A stretch of DNA of 64,000 nucleotides from CAJCJE01 sp035948315 (GCA_035948315.1 DASZJG010000029.1:124001-188000); one strand, 5' to 3'. Shown: positions 51,330-60,398, counted from the stretch's first letter. Made by a program: numbers and translations. The notes: generated by a model from the sequence alone, not told the origin.

Positions 51330-53177
51330 GTGGATCATGGATCGATCACTTCCATCAGCGGAGAACTGGAAGCGCCTACGCGGAAGCGGCGCCGGTTCAT
51401 CGACTATCCTCGGCGCGGGCGTCGCGGGATTCGGCACTGGATTCCTTCCTGGCGACTGATTCTGGGCACGATGGTCGTGTTCGTCGGCCTGCTCGTAGGC
51501 GCGTTCTTCATAGCGCTGAACAATGTCGTCATTCCGCAGCCGAACGATTTCGCGGTCGCGCAGGCCACGATTTTCGAGTACGCGGACGGGAAGACGCAGA
51601 TCGGGCACGTCGGGGTGAACCGGGTTTCGGTGCCGTTGAGCCAGATTCCACCGGACATGCAGCACGCGCTGCTCGCTGCCGAGGACCGGTCCTTCTACAC
51701 CGAGGCGCCGATCTCGCTGAGCGGCATGCTGCGCGCGGCCAAGAACGACCTTGCCTCGTCGGGGAATCTGCAGGGCGGGTCGACCATCACGCAGCAGTAC
51801 GTGAAGAACTACTACCTGACCCAGAAGCAGACCGTGAGCCGCAAGCTGGACGAGGTGCTGGTGTCGATCAAGATCGACGGTCAGTTGAGCAAGGCCCAGA
51901 TCCTGCAGAACTATCTGAACACGATCTACTTCGCGCGTGGCGCCTACGGTGTCGAGACGGCGTCGCGGGCGTATTTCGACGAGTCGGTGGGCGCGTTGGC
52001 CAATGATCCGGCGAAGGCCGCGTATCTGGCCTCGCTGGTGCAGCAGCCGTACTTCTTCGGCACGGCGGGCACGGATCCGAAGGCGGCGAAGGCGTTGCTG
52101 GCGCGGTGGAACTACGTGCTCAACGGCATGGTCGCCGAGCGGTGGCTGAGCAAGTCGGTGCGCGACAAACTGACCTTTCCGACACCGATCCCCTACCAGC
52201 CCAACGATCTGGCCGGGATGAACGGCTACCTGGTCAACGCGGCAACGCAGTACCTGGACAAGCTGCACCAGGCGGATCCGGACGTGCCGGACTCGACCAT
52301 GATCTCGCGGGGCGGCTACCGGATCGTGACCACGTTCCAACAGAGCGACATGCAGGCGGCGCAGCAGACCGTGCGGCAGAACATGTCCACATTGGATCCG
52401 AGCGCCAACGCGGCGGATGCGAACGTGCATGTCGGGTTGGCCGCGATCGACACGACGAGCGGGGCGGTGCTCGGATTCTACGGCGGGCCGGACTATCTCC
52501 GGCAGGGGTTCGACGACGCGTTGCAGGCGGCCGGGCCGATCGGGTCGGATCTGTCGATCGCGCTGGCCGACGGTGTGTCGACCGCGCCGAGGCAGAACTG
52601 GTCGGATGCGATCAGCTCGCTCGGGCAGCTCGGTGTATCGGACGCGAACGCCAAGGACATTCCGCCCTCGGACGACGATCTCACCTCGACGCCGCTGCAC
52701 GCGGCGGCGGCGTTCATGCTGGCGTCCAACCACGGCCAGTACCACCAGCCGTATGACGTGTCCGAAGTGCTCTATCAGGGCAGGGTGATCTGGCAGGCGA
52801 GCCCGAGCACGGCGACGTTCGTCGGCAACGACAAGGCGTTGCAGCGCAACGGGCCGGTGGCGAGCGGGATCGACGGGTCGGCGCAGTGGGCGTGGTCGCT
52901 GGCCGACATCAACGGGGTGAGCGTGGCCGTGGACCTGTACGCGACCCAGCCGAACGGGGTGACCAACCGGACACTGGGCGGCATGACCGCGATGCCAGGG
53001 ATGGTCGCCGGCCCGAGGGCGCCGTCCACGCCGGTGACCAGGGCGAGCGCTATCGCAATGGGGTACGTGGAGCGGACGGTGGCCCGGAAGTTCGGGCTGG
53101 GTGTCGGGTCGTCGGGCAAACCGACCACGGCGCCGCCGATCGCGGCCGGTGAGCCGACCGGCAAGCCGGGCAACTGA
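51330..53177 (+). CDS. GT51 peptidoglycan transglycosylase with degenerate penicillin-binding domain
   Basis: This 615-residue class A PBP-like membrane protein has an Arg-rich cytoplasmic head, a transmembrane helix (about 43-66), and a GT51 domain with catalytic E118 (LLAAEDRSFY) and QGGSTITQQYVKN. The C-terminal half is recognisably PBP-like (GLAAIDTTSGAVLGFYGG; TSTPLHAAAAFMLASNHG) but lacks S-x-x-K, S-x-N and K-T-G. It is shorter than usual (700-800 aa). It should polymerise glycan but not cross-link. GTG 51330 is the best start; no clear ribosome-binding site is visible. It lies between the Uma2 and CBS genes. Confidence 0.85.
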   Translation: MDHGSITSISGELEAPTRKRRRFIDYPRRGRRGIRHWIPSWRLILGTMVVFVGLLVGAFFIALNNVVIPQPNDFAVAQATIFEYADGKTQIGHVGVNRVSVPLSQIPPDMQHALLAAEDRSFYTEAPISLSGMLRAAKNDLASSGNLQGGSTITQQYVKNYYLTQKQTVSRKLDEVLVSIKIDGQLSKAQILQNYLNTIYFARGAYGVETASRAYFDESVGALANDPAKAAYLASLVQQPYFFGTAGTDPKAAKALLARWNYVLNGMVAERWLSKSVRDKLTFPTPIPYQPNDLAGMNGYLVNAATQYLDKLHQADPDVPDSTMISRGGYRIVTTFQQSDMQAAQQTVRQNMSTLDPSANAADANVHVGLAAIDTTSGAVLGFYGGPDYLRQGFDDALQAAGPIGSDLSIALADGVSTAPRQNWSDAISSLGQLGVSDANAKDIPPSDDDLTSTPLHAAAAFMLASNHGQYHQPYDVSEVLYQGRVIWQASPSTATFVGNDKALQRNGPVASGIDGSAQWAWSLADINGVSVAVDLYATQPNGVTNRTLGGMTAMPGMVAGPRAPSTPVTRASAIAMGYVERTVARKFGLGVGSSGKPTTAPPIAAGEPTGKPGN

Positions 53178-53235
53178 ACCGGTAAGGCTCGCGTCGAGCT
53201 GGCCGAACCGGGTGATGATCGCTTTGGGGACTTCC

Positions 53236-53260
53236 GGTGATGTAGCTCACGTCCTAATCT
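53236..53260 (+). promoter_or_regulatory. CRP/GlxR-like site and -10 upstream of the CBS gene
   Basis: GGTGATGTAGCTCACG (53236-53251) has the exact GTGA-N6-TCAC core and the central TA of the GlxR consensus TGTGA-NN-TA-NN-TCACA. A TAATCT (-10-like) at 53255-53260 lies 4 nt beyond it, so the site covers the -35 region. The CBS start codon is 57 nt downstream. Confidence 0.5.
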
Positions 53261-53316
53261 GGGTTGACCTCGACCGGTCGACGGCGTCCGGTCTCCAGGA
53301 CGGATCGGGGCACACG

Positions 53317-53745
53317 ATGAGGATCTCGGACCTACTGCGCGACAAGGGTTCTGCGGTTGCGACCGTCTCACCGACCACCTCCGTCACGGAGCTGCTGAGA
53401 GTGCTCAGTGAACACAACATCGGCGCCACGGTGGTGCTCCAGGATGACAACGTTGTCGGCATCGTCTCCGAACGGGACATCGTCCGCAGGCTCCACGAGC
53501 ACGGCGCGACGCTGCTCGGCACCCCCGTCGGCGACATCATGACCAGGAGCGTGGTGACCTGTTCGCCGATGGATTCGGTGGACAGCCTGGCCGCGACCAT
53601 GACGGAGCGACGGATCCGGCACATGCCGGTGCTCTCGGCCGGCCAACTGGTCGGCATCGTCAGCATCGGTGACGTGGTCAAGAACCGGATCAGCCAGCTG
53701 GAAACCGACCGGGAACAGTTGGAGTCCTACATCTCCCACGGATGA
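53317..53745 (+). CDS. Tandem CBS-domain protein
   Basis: This 142-residue protein consists of two CBS motifs (about 1-60 and 70-130). The first has TVSPTTSVTELLRVLSEHNIG then VVGIVSERDIVRRL; the second VTCSPMDSVDSLAATM then LVGIVSIGDVVKNR. CBS pairs bind adenine nucleotides and often act as energy sensors. There is no fused catalytic domain. It is followed by an 18-bp stem terminator. The upstream CRP-like site suggests control by cAMP. Confidence 0.9.
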   Translation: MRISDLLRDKGSAVATVSPTTSVTELLRVLSEHNIGATVVLQDDNVVGIVSERDIVRRLHEHGATLLGTPVGDIMTRSVVTCSPMDSVDSLAATMTERRIRHMPVLSAGQLVGIVSIGDVVKNRISQLETDREQLESYISHG

Positions 53746-53768
53746 CCCGGGACAACAGTCCATAGCGG

Positions 53769-53807
53769 AGTGATCAGGCCGTGACACTATGTCACGGCCT
53801 GATCACT
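53769..53807. terminator. Strong terminator after the CBS gene
   Basis: An 18-bp perfect inverted repeat has a 3-nt loop: 53769-53786 and 53790-53807, arm AGTGATCAGGCCGTGACA. It works in either direction and isolates the CBS gene from glgB. Confidence 0.9.
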
Positions 53808-53937
53808 GTGAGAAACGTGATCCGATGATGTCCTCGATCGGGTTCGGCGGCAGAATGGGCATGTCGGCGCGGCCTGCGCGCACACGCTTGCGGTTGGGGC
53901 GCGTCGGCTGTTCCTCGGCCATGGCGAAGGAGTCCAG

Positions 53938-56172
53938 GTGAACGAGCCGATCGACCGACCGGAGCACGCACCCTCGCCGGAAGAGGTCTCCCGCCTGTTG
54001 GGCGGTGCGCATCACGATCCGCACGGCGTGCTCGGCATGCACCCGCTGCCGGAGAAGCCGAGCAGCGGTACCACGCTCCAGCAGACCCGCACCGCGGTCC
54101 GCGCGCTGCGGCCGGGCGCGACCGAGGTCGCGGTGGTGCTCGACGGCGAGCGCCACCCGTTGACGCAGATCGCGACCGGGCTGTTCTCCGGCGCGGTGCC
54201 CGAGCCGCCCGGCGACTACCGGCTCGAGGTGCGCTACGGCGACCACAGCGAGACCGTCGACGACCCGTACCGCTGGCTGCCCACCGTGGGTTCGCTGGAC
54301 CTGCACCTGATCGGCGAGGGCCGGCACGAGCGGCTGTGGGAGGTGCTCGGCGCGCACCGGCGCTGCTACGACACCCCGAACGGCCAGGTCACCGGCACCT
54401 CGTTCGCGGTGTGGGCGCCGACCGCGCGCGGCGTGCGGGTGTGCGGCGACTTCGACGGCTGGGACGGCCGGGCCAACCCGATGCGGTCGATGGGTTCCTC
54501 CGGCGTGTGGGAGCTGTTCGTGCCGGGGCTGCCGGCCGGGTCGCGGTACAAGTTCCGGATTCTCGGCGCGGACAACAACTGGCACGAGAAGGCCGACCCG
54601 CTCGCGTTCGCCACCGAACTGCCGCCGGCCACCGCGTCCATCGTCTACGAGTCGGACTACAGCTGGTCGGACAAGGACTGGATGGTGCAGCGGGACGCGA
54701 CCGACTGGTCGCGGCGACCGATGAGCATCTACGAGATGCATCTCGGTTCCTGGCGCAAGGGCCTGGACTACCGCGAACTCGCCACCCAACTGGCCGACTA
54801 CCTGGAGGAGACCGGCTTCACCCACGTCGAACTGCTGCCGGTGGCCGGGCATCCGTTCACCGGATCGTGGGGCTACCAGGTCACCTCGTACTACGCGCCC
54901 ACGCCGCGATTCGGCACACCGGACGAGTTCCGCTATTTCGTCGATCACCTGCACTCGCGCGGCATCGGTGTGTTGATGGACTGGGTGCCGGCGCACTTCC
55001 CGCGCGACGAGTGGGCCCTGGCCCGCTTCGACGGGAGCCCGGTCTACGAGCACGCCGACCCGCGTCGCGGCGAGCAGCCGGACTGGGGCACCTACGTCTT
55101 CGACTTCGGCAGGCGCGAGGTGCGCAACTTCCTCGTGGCCAACGCGCTGTTCTGGTTCTCCGAGTACCACGTGGACGGCCTGCGCGTGGACGCGGTGGCC
55201 TCGATGCTGTACCTGGACTACTCGCGCAAGCCCGGTGAATGGCTGCCGAACGTGCACGGTGGCCGGGAGAACCTGGACGCGGTCGCGTTCCTGAAGGAGC
55301 TGAACGCGACGGTGTACAAGCGGCATCCGGGCGTGGTGATGGTGGCCGAGGAGTCGACCGCCTGGCCGGGCGTGACCCGGCCGACGCACCTGGGCGGGCT
55401 CGGGTTCGGCTTCAAATGGAACATGGGCTGGATGCACGACACGTTGCGCTACCTGGGCCATGACCCGGTGCACCGCAACTACCACCACAACGAGATGACC
55501 TTCTCGCTGATGTACGCGTGGACCGAGAACTTCGTGCTGCCGCTGTCGCACGACGAGGTGGTGCACGGCAAGGGTTCGCTGTGGGGCCGGATGCCGGGCG
55601 ACGACTGGAACAAGGCGGCCGGGCTGCGCGCGCTGCTCGCCTACATGTGGGCGCACCCGGGCAAGCAGCTGATCTTCATGGGCGGCGAGTTCGGCCAGAT
55701 CCGGGAGTGGGCCGAGGATCGGTCGCTGGACTGGGAGCTGCTGGCGAATCCGCTGCACCGGGGCGTGCGCGACCTGCTGCACGACGTCAACGTCACCTAT
55801 CGGGACAACCCGGCCCTCTACGCGGCGGACACCTCGCCGGAGGGCTTCTCCTGGATCGACGGCAACGACTCCACGAACAACGTGCTGTGCTTCATGCGGC
55901 ACGGCGGCCCGACCGCGCCGGACGCGGCGCTGGTGTGCGTCGCGAACTTCTCCGGTGTGCCGCACCACGACTACCGGGTCGGCCTGCCGCATGCGGGTCG
56001 CTGGCGGGAGACGCTGAACACCGACGCGGAGAGCTACGGCGGTTCGGGTGTCGGCAACATGGGCGGCGTCTTCGCGACCGAGACGCCGTGGCACGGTCGG
56101 CCCGCCTCCGCGGTGCTGCAACTGCCGCCGAGCGGGGTGCTCTGGCTGACGCCCGAGCCCAAGCAGCGCTGA
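53938..56172 (+). CDS. glgB: 1,4-alpha-glucan branching enzyme GlgB
   Basis: This 744-residue GH13_9 enzyme forms alpha-1,6 branches. An N-terminal domain and a CBM48 (GTSFAVWAPTARGVRVCGDF) precede the barrel: DWVPAHFP, GLRVDAVASMLYLDY (nucleophile D418), MVAEESTAWPG (E471) and PLSHDEVVHGKGSL. GTG 53938 follows AAGGAG by 6 nt. In M. tuberculosis glgB directly follows glgE; here it is displaced, but a GlgE-pathway role remains likely. Confidence 0.97.
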   Translation: MNEPIDRPEHAPSPEEVSRLLGGAHHDPHGVLGMHPLPEKPSSGTTLQQTRTAVRALRPGATEVAVVLDGERHPLTQIATGLFSGAVPEPPGDYRLEVRYGDHSETVDDPYRWLPTVGSLDLHLIGEGRHERLWEVLGAHRRCYDTPNGQVTGTSFAVWAPTARGVRVCGDFDGWDGRANPMRSMGSSGVWELFVPGLPAGSRYKFRILGADNNWHEKADPLAFATELPPATASIVYESDYSWSDKDWMVQRDATDWSRRPMSIYEMHLGSWRKGLDYRELATQLADYLEETGFTHVELLPVAGHPFTGSWGYQVTSYYAPTPRFGTPDEFRYFVDHLHSRGIGVLMDWVPAHFPRDEWALARFDGSPVYEHADPRRGEQPDWGTYVFDFGRREVRNFLVANALFWFSEYHVDGLRVDAVASMLYLDYSRKPGEWLPNVHGGRENLDAVAFLKELNATVYKRHPGVVMVAEESTAWPGVTRPTHLGGLGFGFKWNMGWMHDTLRYLGHDPVHRNYHHNEMTFSLMYAWTENFVLPLSHDEVVHGKGSLWGRMPGDDWNKAAGLRALLAYMWAHPGKQLIFMGGEFGQIREWAEDRSLDWELLANPLHRGVRDLLHDVNVTYRDNPALYAADTSPEGFSWIDGNDSTNNVLCFMRHGGPTAPDAALVCVANFSGVPHHDYRVGLPHAGRWRETLNTDAESYGGSGVGNMGGVFATETPWHGRPASAVLQLPPSGVLWLTPEPKQR

Positions 56173-56177
56173 GGGAG

Positions 56178-56227
56178 ACACACGTCGGGCCCGTGACCAG
56201 GGAAGGTCACGGGCCCGAACCGTGTGT
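56178..56227. terminator. Bidirectional terminator between glgB and cspA
   Basis: A 14-bp perfect inner stem (TCGGGCCCGTGACC / GGTCACGGGCCCGA, 6-nt loop) is extended by outer ACACACG / CGTGTGT arms with a 2-nt bulge. It lies between the convergent stops of glgB and cspA. Confidence 0.9.
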
Positions 56228-56231
56228 CAGA

Positions 56232-56435
56232 TCAGACGGCGCTGACGCCGGTGGCCTGCGGGCCCTTGGTGCCCTGGCCGATCTCGAACTGCACGCGCTG
56301 GTTCTCTTCCAGGGTGCGGAAGCCGTTGCCCTGGATCTCCGAGTAGTGAACGAAGACGTCGGCCCCGCCGCCATCGGGGGTGATGAAGCCGAAGCCCTTT
56401 TCGGAGTTGAACCACTTCACGGTGCCCTGTGCCAC
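56232..56435 (-). CDS. Cold-shock protein (CspA family)
   Basis: This 67-residue nucleic-acid-binding protein has the cold-shock domain: GTVKWFNSEKGFGFITPD (RNP1 in KGFGFI) and DVFVHYSEI (RNP2). It binds single-stranded RNA/DNA as an RNA chaperone. GTG 56435 has GGAGA 6 nt upstream. The upstream leader (56436-56800) is long, as in many csp genes. Confidence 0.96.
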   Translation of the reverse strand: MAQGTVKWFNSEKGFGFITPDGGGADVFVHYSEIQGNGFRTLEENQRVQFEIGQGTKGPQATGVSAV

Positions 56436-56800
56436 TGATGTCTCCTCAACAGGTGGGCGAAAGAACGACCACGGGTGTGACCGCCCGGCCGGTATCAGAC
56501 GGCGAATTTCTCCCACTGCGGAGGAAACCTATCCGTTATCAACATCGTTTCTACAGCTGTCCTACGCAAATCAGAAACTACGACCACAACAAGCTAACCA
56601 CATCCAAGCGCCGCGCGCCGCACCGATATGGTGTCCGGCCCGCTTGCCCGGTTCGGCGAAAACCGGTGGTCGGGGACCAGTAGGGTGCTGTTTGCCAGCC
56701 GAGCGTGAGCACGCCCCGGTCCAGGCAAAACAGTGTTAATCGGCCGGCAACGTCCGGTTCGCGAAAGATCAATCTCAGGTGTCATGGACGGGGCCGACGG
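56436..56800. other. Divergent leader of cspA and the metallopeptidase gene
   Basis: This 365-nt region should hold the cspA leader and the metallopeptidase promoter. An AT-rich stretch around 56540-56600 is likely part of the cspA promoter. No gene, repeat or strong hairpin was found, and I see no reliable hexamer pair. Confidence 0.5.
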
Positions 56801-58264
56801 ATGGTTGTGCGCGGGACCACAGTCTCACTGCTGCTCGCTGTGGTCTGCCTCTGCGTGGGCTGCTCGACCGTGGAGATCACGGGCCAGGCGACACCCGCGG
56901 GCGAGCTCGATCCGGGCACGGTGGCCGGCCTGCCGGTCACGCAGGGGCCGAGCGGGCTCAAGCCGGGGGTGTCGAACGCGAACCTGAGCGTGCAGAACAC
57001 TGACAACGGTGACATGGATCATCTGGCCGAAGACGCCCTTTCGGACATTTTTACCTATTGGTCGCAGCAGCTGCCGACTGCCTTCGGCAAGCAGTTCGCG
57101 CCGCTGACCAAGTTGATCTCGTTCGACTCCAACGGCACCGACGTCAAGGTGTGCGGCGGCCAGGACACCAACGGTGTGGAGAACGCGTTCTTCTGCCCGG
57201 TCGACGACAGCGTCGCCTGGGACCGGGGCACGCTGCTGCCGGTGCTCAACCAGATGTTCGGGCCGATGGCGGTGGTCACCGTGTTCGCCCACGAGATGGG
57301 CCACGCCGTGCAGTACCAGCTCGGCTCGGTGACCGAGAAGACGCCGACGATCGTCAAGGAACAGCAGGCCGACTGCTATGCGGGCGCGTTCATGCGTTGG
57401 GTCGCGGCCGGCAGTGCCCCGCACTTCGAGCTGTCCACCGGCAACGGCCTCAACCAGGTGCTGGCCACCATGATGTTCATCCGCGACCAGGTCGGCACGA
57501 CCAGCACGAACGAGGCGGCGCACGGGAGCGCGTTCGACCGGGTGACGGCGTTCCAGTTCGGCTTCACCGACGGCCCGGTGCGCTGCGACAAGATCGACGA
57601 CGCCGAGATCCAGCAGCGCATCACCGAACTCGGCTTCACCAGCGAATCGCTGGCCAACGACAACGTGCCGGTGGACGCGCAGACGCTCGGGCTGCTCACC
57701 CAGAGCCTGGACGCGACCTTCCGGTCGAGCACCACCGGCAAGGCCGGCAGTGCGCCGAAGATCGTGACCGGCACCGGGACGTGCCCGACCGGGACGAGCA
57801 CGCCGCCCGCCTCGTACTGTCCGGCCGGCAACACGGTCCAGATCGACCAGGACACGCTCAACGTGCTCGCCCAGCTGCCCAAGGACGACCAGCTGGGCGT
57901 CGGGGGCACCAGTCTCGGCGATTTCGCCGCGTTCGCCGAGGTCGCCTCGCGCTACGTGCTGGCAGTGCAGAAGGCGGGCAAGATCCCGTTGACCGACAAG
58001 AACGCGGGCCTGCGCACGGCCTGCCTGACCGGGGCGTGGGCCGGGGTGGCCCGGCACCGCTTCGCCAACGGTCCCCGACAGCAGCTGCTACTCGGCCCCG
58101 GCGACCTCGACGAGGCCGTGGCCGAACTGCTCTCGCCGCACAGCCTGATCGCGGCCGACGTGAACGGCAAGCAGGTGCCGTCCGGGTTTGCCCGGGTTCA
58201 GGCGTTCCAGATCGGCTTCCTGCAGGGCAGCAAGGTCTGCTCGACCGAGTTCAACTGGAACTGA
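56801..58264 (+). CDS. Secreted neutral zinc metallopeptidase lipoprotein
   Basis: This 487-residue lipoprotein belongs to the putative neutral zinc metallopeptidase (DUF2342-like/YpfJ-type) group. A signal peptide (MVVRGTTVSLLLAVVCLCVG) ends in the lipobox VGC. The zinc site is HEMGH in VFAHEMGHAVQYQL with a downstream KEQQADCYAG, where the Glu or Asp would be the third ligand. ATG 56801 is used because the frame upstream lacks a signal sequence. The substrate is unknown. Confidence 0.85.
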   Translation: MVVRGTTVSLLLAVVCLCVGCSTVEITGQATPAGELDPGTVAGLPVTQGPSGLKPGVSNANLSVQNTDNGDMDHLAEDALSDIFTYWSQQLPTAFGKQFAPLTKLISFDSNGTDVKVCGGQDTNGVENAFFCPVDDSVAWDRGTLLPVLNQMFGPMAVVTVFAHEMGHAVQYQLGSVTEKTPTIVKEQQADCYAGAFMRWVAAGSAPHFELSTGNGLNQVLATMMFIRDQVGTTSTNEAAHGSAFDRVTAFQFGFTDGPVRCDKIDDAEIQQRITELGFTSESLANDNVPVDAQTLGLLTQSLDATFRSSTTGKAGSAPKIVTGTGTCPTGTSTPPASYCPAGNTVQIDQDTLNVLAQLPKDDQLGVGGTSLGDFAAFAEVASRYVLAVQKAGKIPLTDKNAGLRTACLTGAWAGVARHRFANGPRQQLLLGPGDLDEAVAELLSPHSLIAADVNGKQVPSGFARVQAFQIGFLQGSKVCSTEFNWN

Positions 58265-58304
58265 GCGAACTCGGCCGAGCGCAGAGGCTCAGAACACCGG
58301 GGGC

Positions 58305-59297
58305 TCAGAACAGGGCGCTGGCCAGGTCGCGACGGGCCTTGAGCACGCGCGGCTCGTCCGCCGGGAACAGCTCGAACAGCTCGACCAGCCGCTTGCGCAC
58401 CCGGTCCCGGTCATCGCCGGCGGTGCGCCGCACCGCGCCGATCAGCCGGCCGAACGCGGCCTCCAGCTGCTGTTCGGCCAGGTCGAGGTCGGCCGCGGCG
58501 AACTGGGCGTCCAGGTCGTCCGGGTCGGCGTCGGCCTTGGCCTTCGCGGCCGGGTCGGCGGAGGTCACCCTGGCCAGGAAGCGGACCTGGGCGAGCGCGT
58601 TGCGGGCCAGTTCGTTCGCCGGCTCCTCGTCGAGGATCCGCTGGTAGGCGGCTTCCGCCTCGGTGAAGTCGCCGTCGTCAAGGGCCTGCTCGGCCGCGAC
58701 GAACCTGGGGTCCTCCGGCTCCTCGACGGGCTCCTCGACCACGTCGCCGCCTCCGGCCGCGGCAGCCTCGGCGGCCGCGATGCCGGGCATCCGGTCGCGC
58801 AGCGCGTCGAGCAGGGCGCTGAGCCACTGTCGAACCTCGGGTTCGGGCAGCGCGCCCGCGAACGCGTCGATGGGCTGGCCGCCCGCGATGGCCACCACGG
58901 TCGGGATGGACTGCACACCGAAGACCTGGGAGATCCTCGGGTTCGCGTCCACATCGACCTTGGCCAGCACCCAGGCTCCGCCTGCCGCGTTGGCCAGGCG
59001 TTCCAGCACCGGGGAGAGCTGCTTGCACGGGCCGCACCACTCGGCCCACAGGTCGACGATGACCGGCACCTGTAGGGAGCGCTCGACCACCTCGGCCTGG
59101 AAGGTCTCCTCGGTGACGTCGATCACCCACGCGCTTCGCGGGCCGGCGGGAACGCCGTCACCGCCGCCGGTGCCGCTGGGTGTGCTCGGTTGTTTGTTCG
59201 CCGCCTCCGCCCTGGCCTTGAGACCGGACAGGTCCACCGCGCCGGAGAGGGCCGCGGACATGGCTGCGTTTGAACGACGTGGGTCTGGCCTTGTCAC
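58305..59297 (-). CDS. Thioredoxin-TPR protein (CnoX/YbbN-like, Rv1324-like)
   Basis: This 330-residue protein joins an N-terminal thioredoxin domain (WCGPCKQLSP) with a C-terminal TPR-like helical region (AAEQALDDGDFTEAEAAYQRIL). YbbN/CnoX proteins act as co-chaperones or holdases with redox activity. GTG 59297 gives VTRPDPRRSNAAM, matching the start of M. tuberculosis Rv1324, which also lies near glgB. It has the full CxxC. Confidence 0.92.
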   Translation of the reverse strand: MTRPDPRRSNAAMSAALSGAVDLSGLKARAEAANKQPSTPSGTGGGDGVPAGPRSAWVIDVTEETFQAEVVERSLQVPVIVDLWAEWCGPCKQLSPVLERLANAAGGAWVLAKVDVDANPRISQVFGVQSIPTVVAIAGGQPIDAFAGALPEPEVRQWLSALLDALRDRMPGIAAAEAAAAGGGDVVEEPVEEPEDPRFVAAEQALDDGDFTEAEAAYQRILDEEPANELARNALAQVRFLARVTSADPAAKAKADADPDDLDAQFAAADLDLAEQQLEAAFGRLIGAVRRTAGDDRDRVRKRLVELFELFPADEPRVLKARRDLASALF

Positions 59298-59394
59298 GGT
59301 TCCATCCTGGCACGAATGGTGAAACGGATGCCGGCAAGCCCACCGAGCCGGTCCTAGGATCAAGGCGACGACGCCACGAGGGAGGACGTACACC

Positions 59395-60234
59395 GTGCGT
59401 TTCGCGATCAAGACCAGGCCCGAACACACCACCTGGCAGCACATTCTCGAGGTCTGGCAGGCGGCCGACGAGCTGGAGCTGTTCGAGTCGGCGTGGAACT
59501 GGGACCACTTCTATCCGCTCTCCGGCGACCCGGCAGGCCCGAACCTGGAGGCGTGGAGCATGCTCGCCGCGCTCGGCCAGGCGACCAGCCGGATCCGGAT
59601 CGGCTGCCAGGTGAGCGGGATGATCTACCGGTCGCCCGCGCTGATGGCCAACATCGCCGCGACCACCGACATCATCTCCGGCGGACGCCTCGAACTGGGC
59701 CTCGGCGCCGGCTGGAACCAGCAGGAATGCGACGCGCTGGGCATCGACCTGCCGCCGCTGCGCGAGCGGTTCGACCGGTTCGACGAGGGCATGACCGCCA
59801 TCGTCGCGCTGCTCACCCAGGAGCGGAGCACGTTCGAGGGCCAGTACGTGCAGCTGCGCGACGCGTTCTGCGAGCCCAAGCCGGTGCAGCGGCCGCATCC
59901 GCCGATCACCATCGGCGGCAAGGGCCCCAAGCGCACGCTGCGCGCGGTGGCGCGCTGGGCGCAGGGCTGGAACGCGATCACCGAGACGCCCGAGCAGTAC
60001 ACGGCGCTCAAGGAGATCCTGGCCGGGCACTGCGCGGACGTCGATCGCGACGTCAAGGAGATCACCTGCTCGGTGAACATCCGGCTGCCCGAGGAGGGCG
60101 ACTACGCGGAAGCGATCGAGCAGGCCAAGGCGTACTCGGCGGCCGGCGCGGACCTGATCGTGCTCAACCTGCCGCTGGACGCCAGGGCGGACGTGCTCGC
60201 CCCGGTCGCCGCGGCGTTCGCGCCGCTGGCCTAA
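59395..60234 (+). CDS. LLM class F420-dependent oxidoreductase
   Basis: This 279-residue luciferase-like monooxygenase-fold protein starts MRFAIKTRPEHTTW. WNWDHFYPL, GCQVSGMIYRSPALMANIAATTD and ELGLGAGWNQQECDALG are typical of F420-dependent members. The substrate is unknown. GTG 59395 follows GGGAGGA by 8 nt. Its stop codon begins the hairpin structure at 60229-60398. Confidence 0.9.
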   Translation: MRFAIKTRPEHTTWQHILEVWQAADELELFESAWNWDHFYPLSGDPAGPNLEAWSMLAALGQATSRIRIGCQVSGMIYRSPALMANIAATTDIISGGRLELGLGAGWNQQECDALGIDLPPLRERFDRFDEGMTAIVALLTQERSTFEGQYVQLRDAFCEPKPVQRPHPPITIGGKGPKRTLRAVARWAQGWNAITETPEQYTALKEILAGHCADVDRDVKEITCSVNIRLPEEGDYAEAIEQAKAYSAAGADLIVLNLPLDARADVLAPVAAAFAPLA

Positions 60235-60398
60235 GAACTGCTAACACAGTGTTGTTCGATCAGGGAGCGGCGTCCAGGTGCGTGAGCTACAAGGCGGAGG
60301 AGTTCCCGGTACCTCTGTTGTACCGGGGACGACGACAACGCCGTAGATCGCGTGCCTGGGCGTCGCGAGCCGAACAGGCATTGTGTTAGTAGTTCTAA
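60229..60398 (+). other. Long imperfect hairpin (about 170 nt) between convergent genes
   Basis: Arms 60232-60310 and 60320-60398 are extensively complementary, closing on a perfect 8-bp CCCGGTAC/GTACCGGG stem with a 7-nt CTCTGTT loop. In the paired regions all nine transitions between the arms are G-U wobbles on the + strand and none are A-C, as expected for a selected + strand RNA. It fills the gap between the LLM stop and the icmA stop. It may be a terminator, a processed RNA or a decayed mobile element. Confidence 0.55.

Noticed and set aside
53803..56181. 792-codon open frame antisense to glgB
   Set aside because: It is a high-GC shadow: Arg/His/Val-rich with no domain, while the + strand encodes a complete GlgB.
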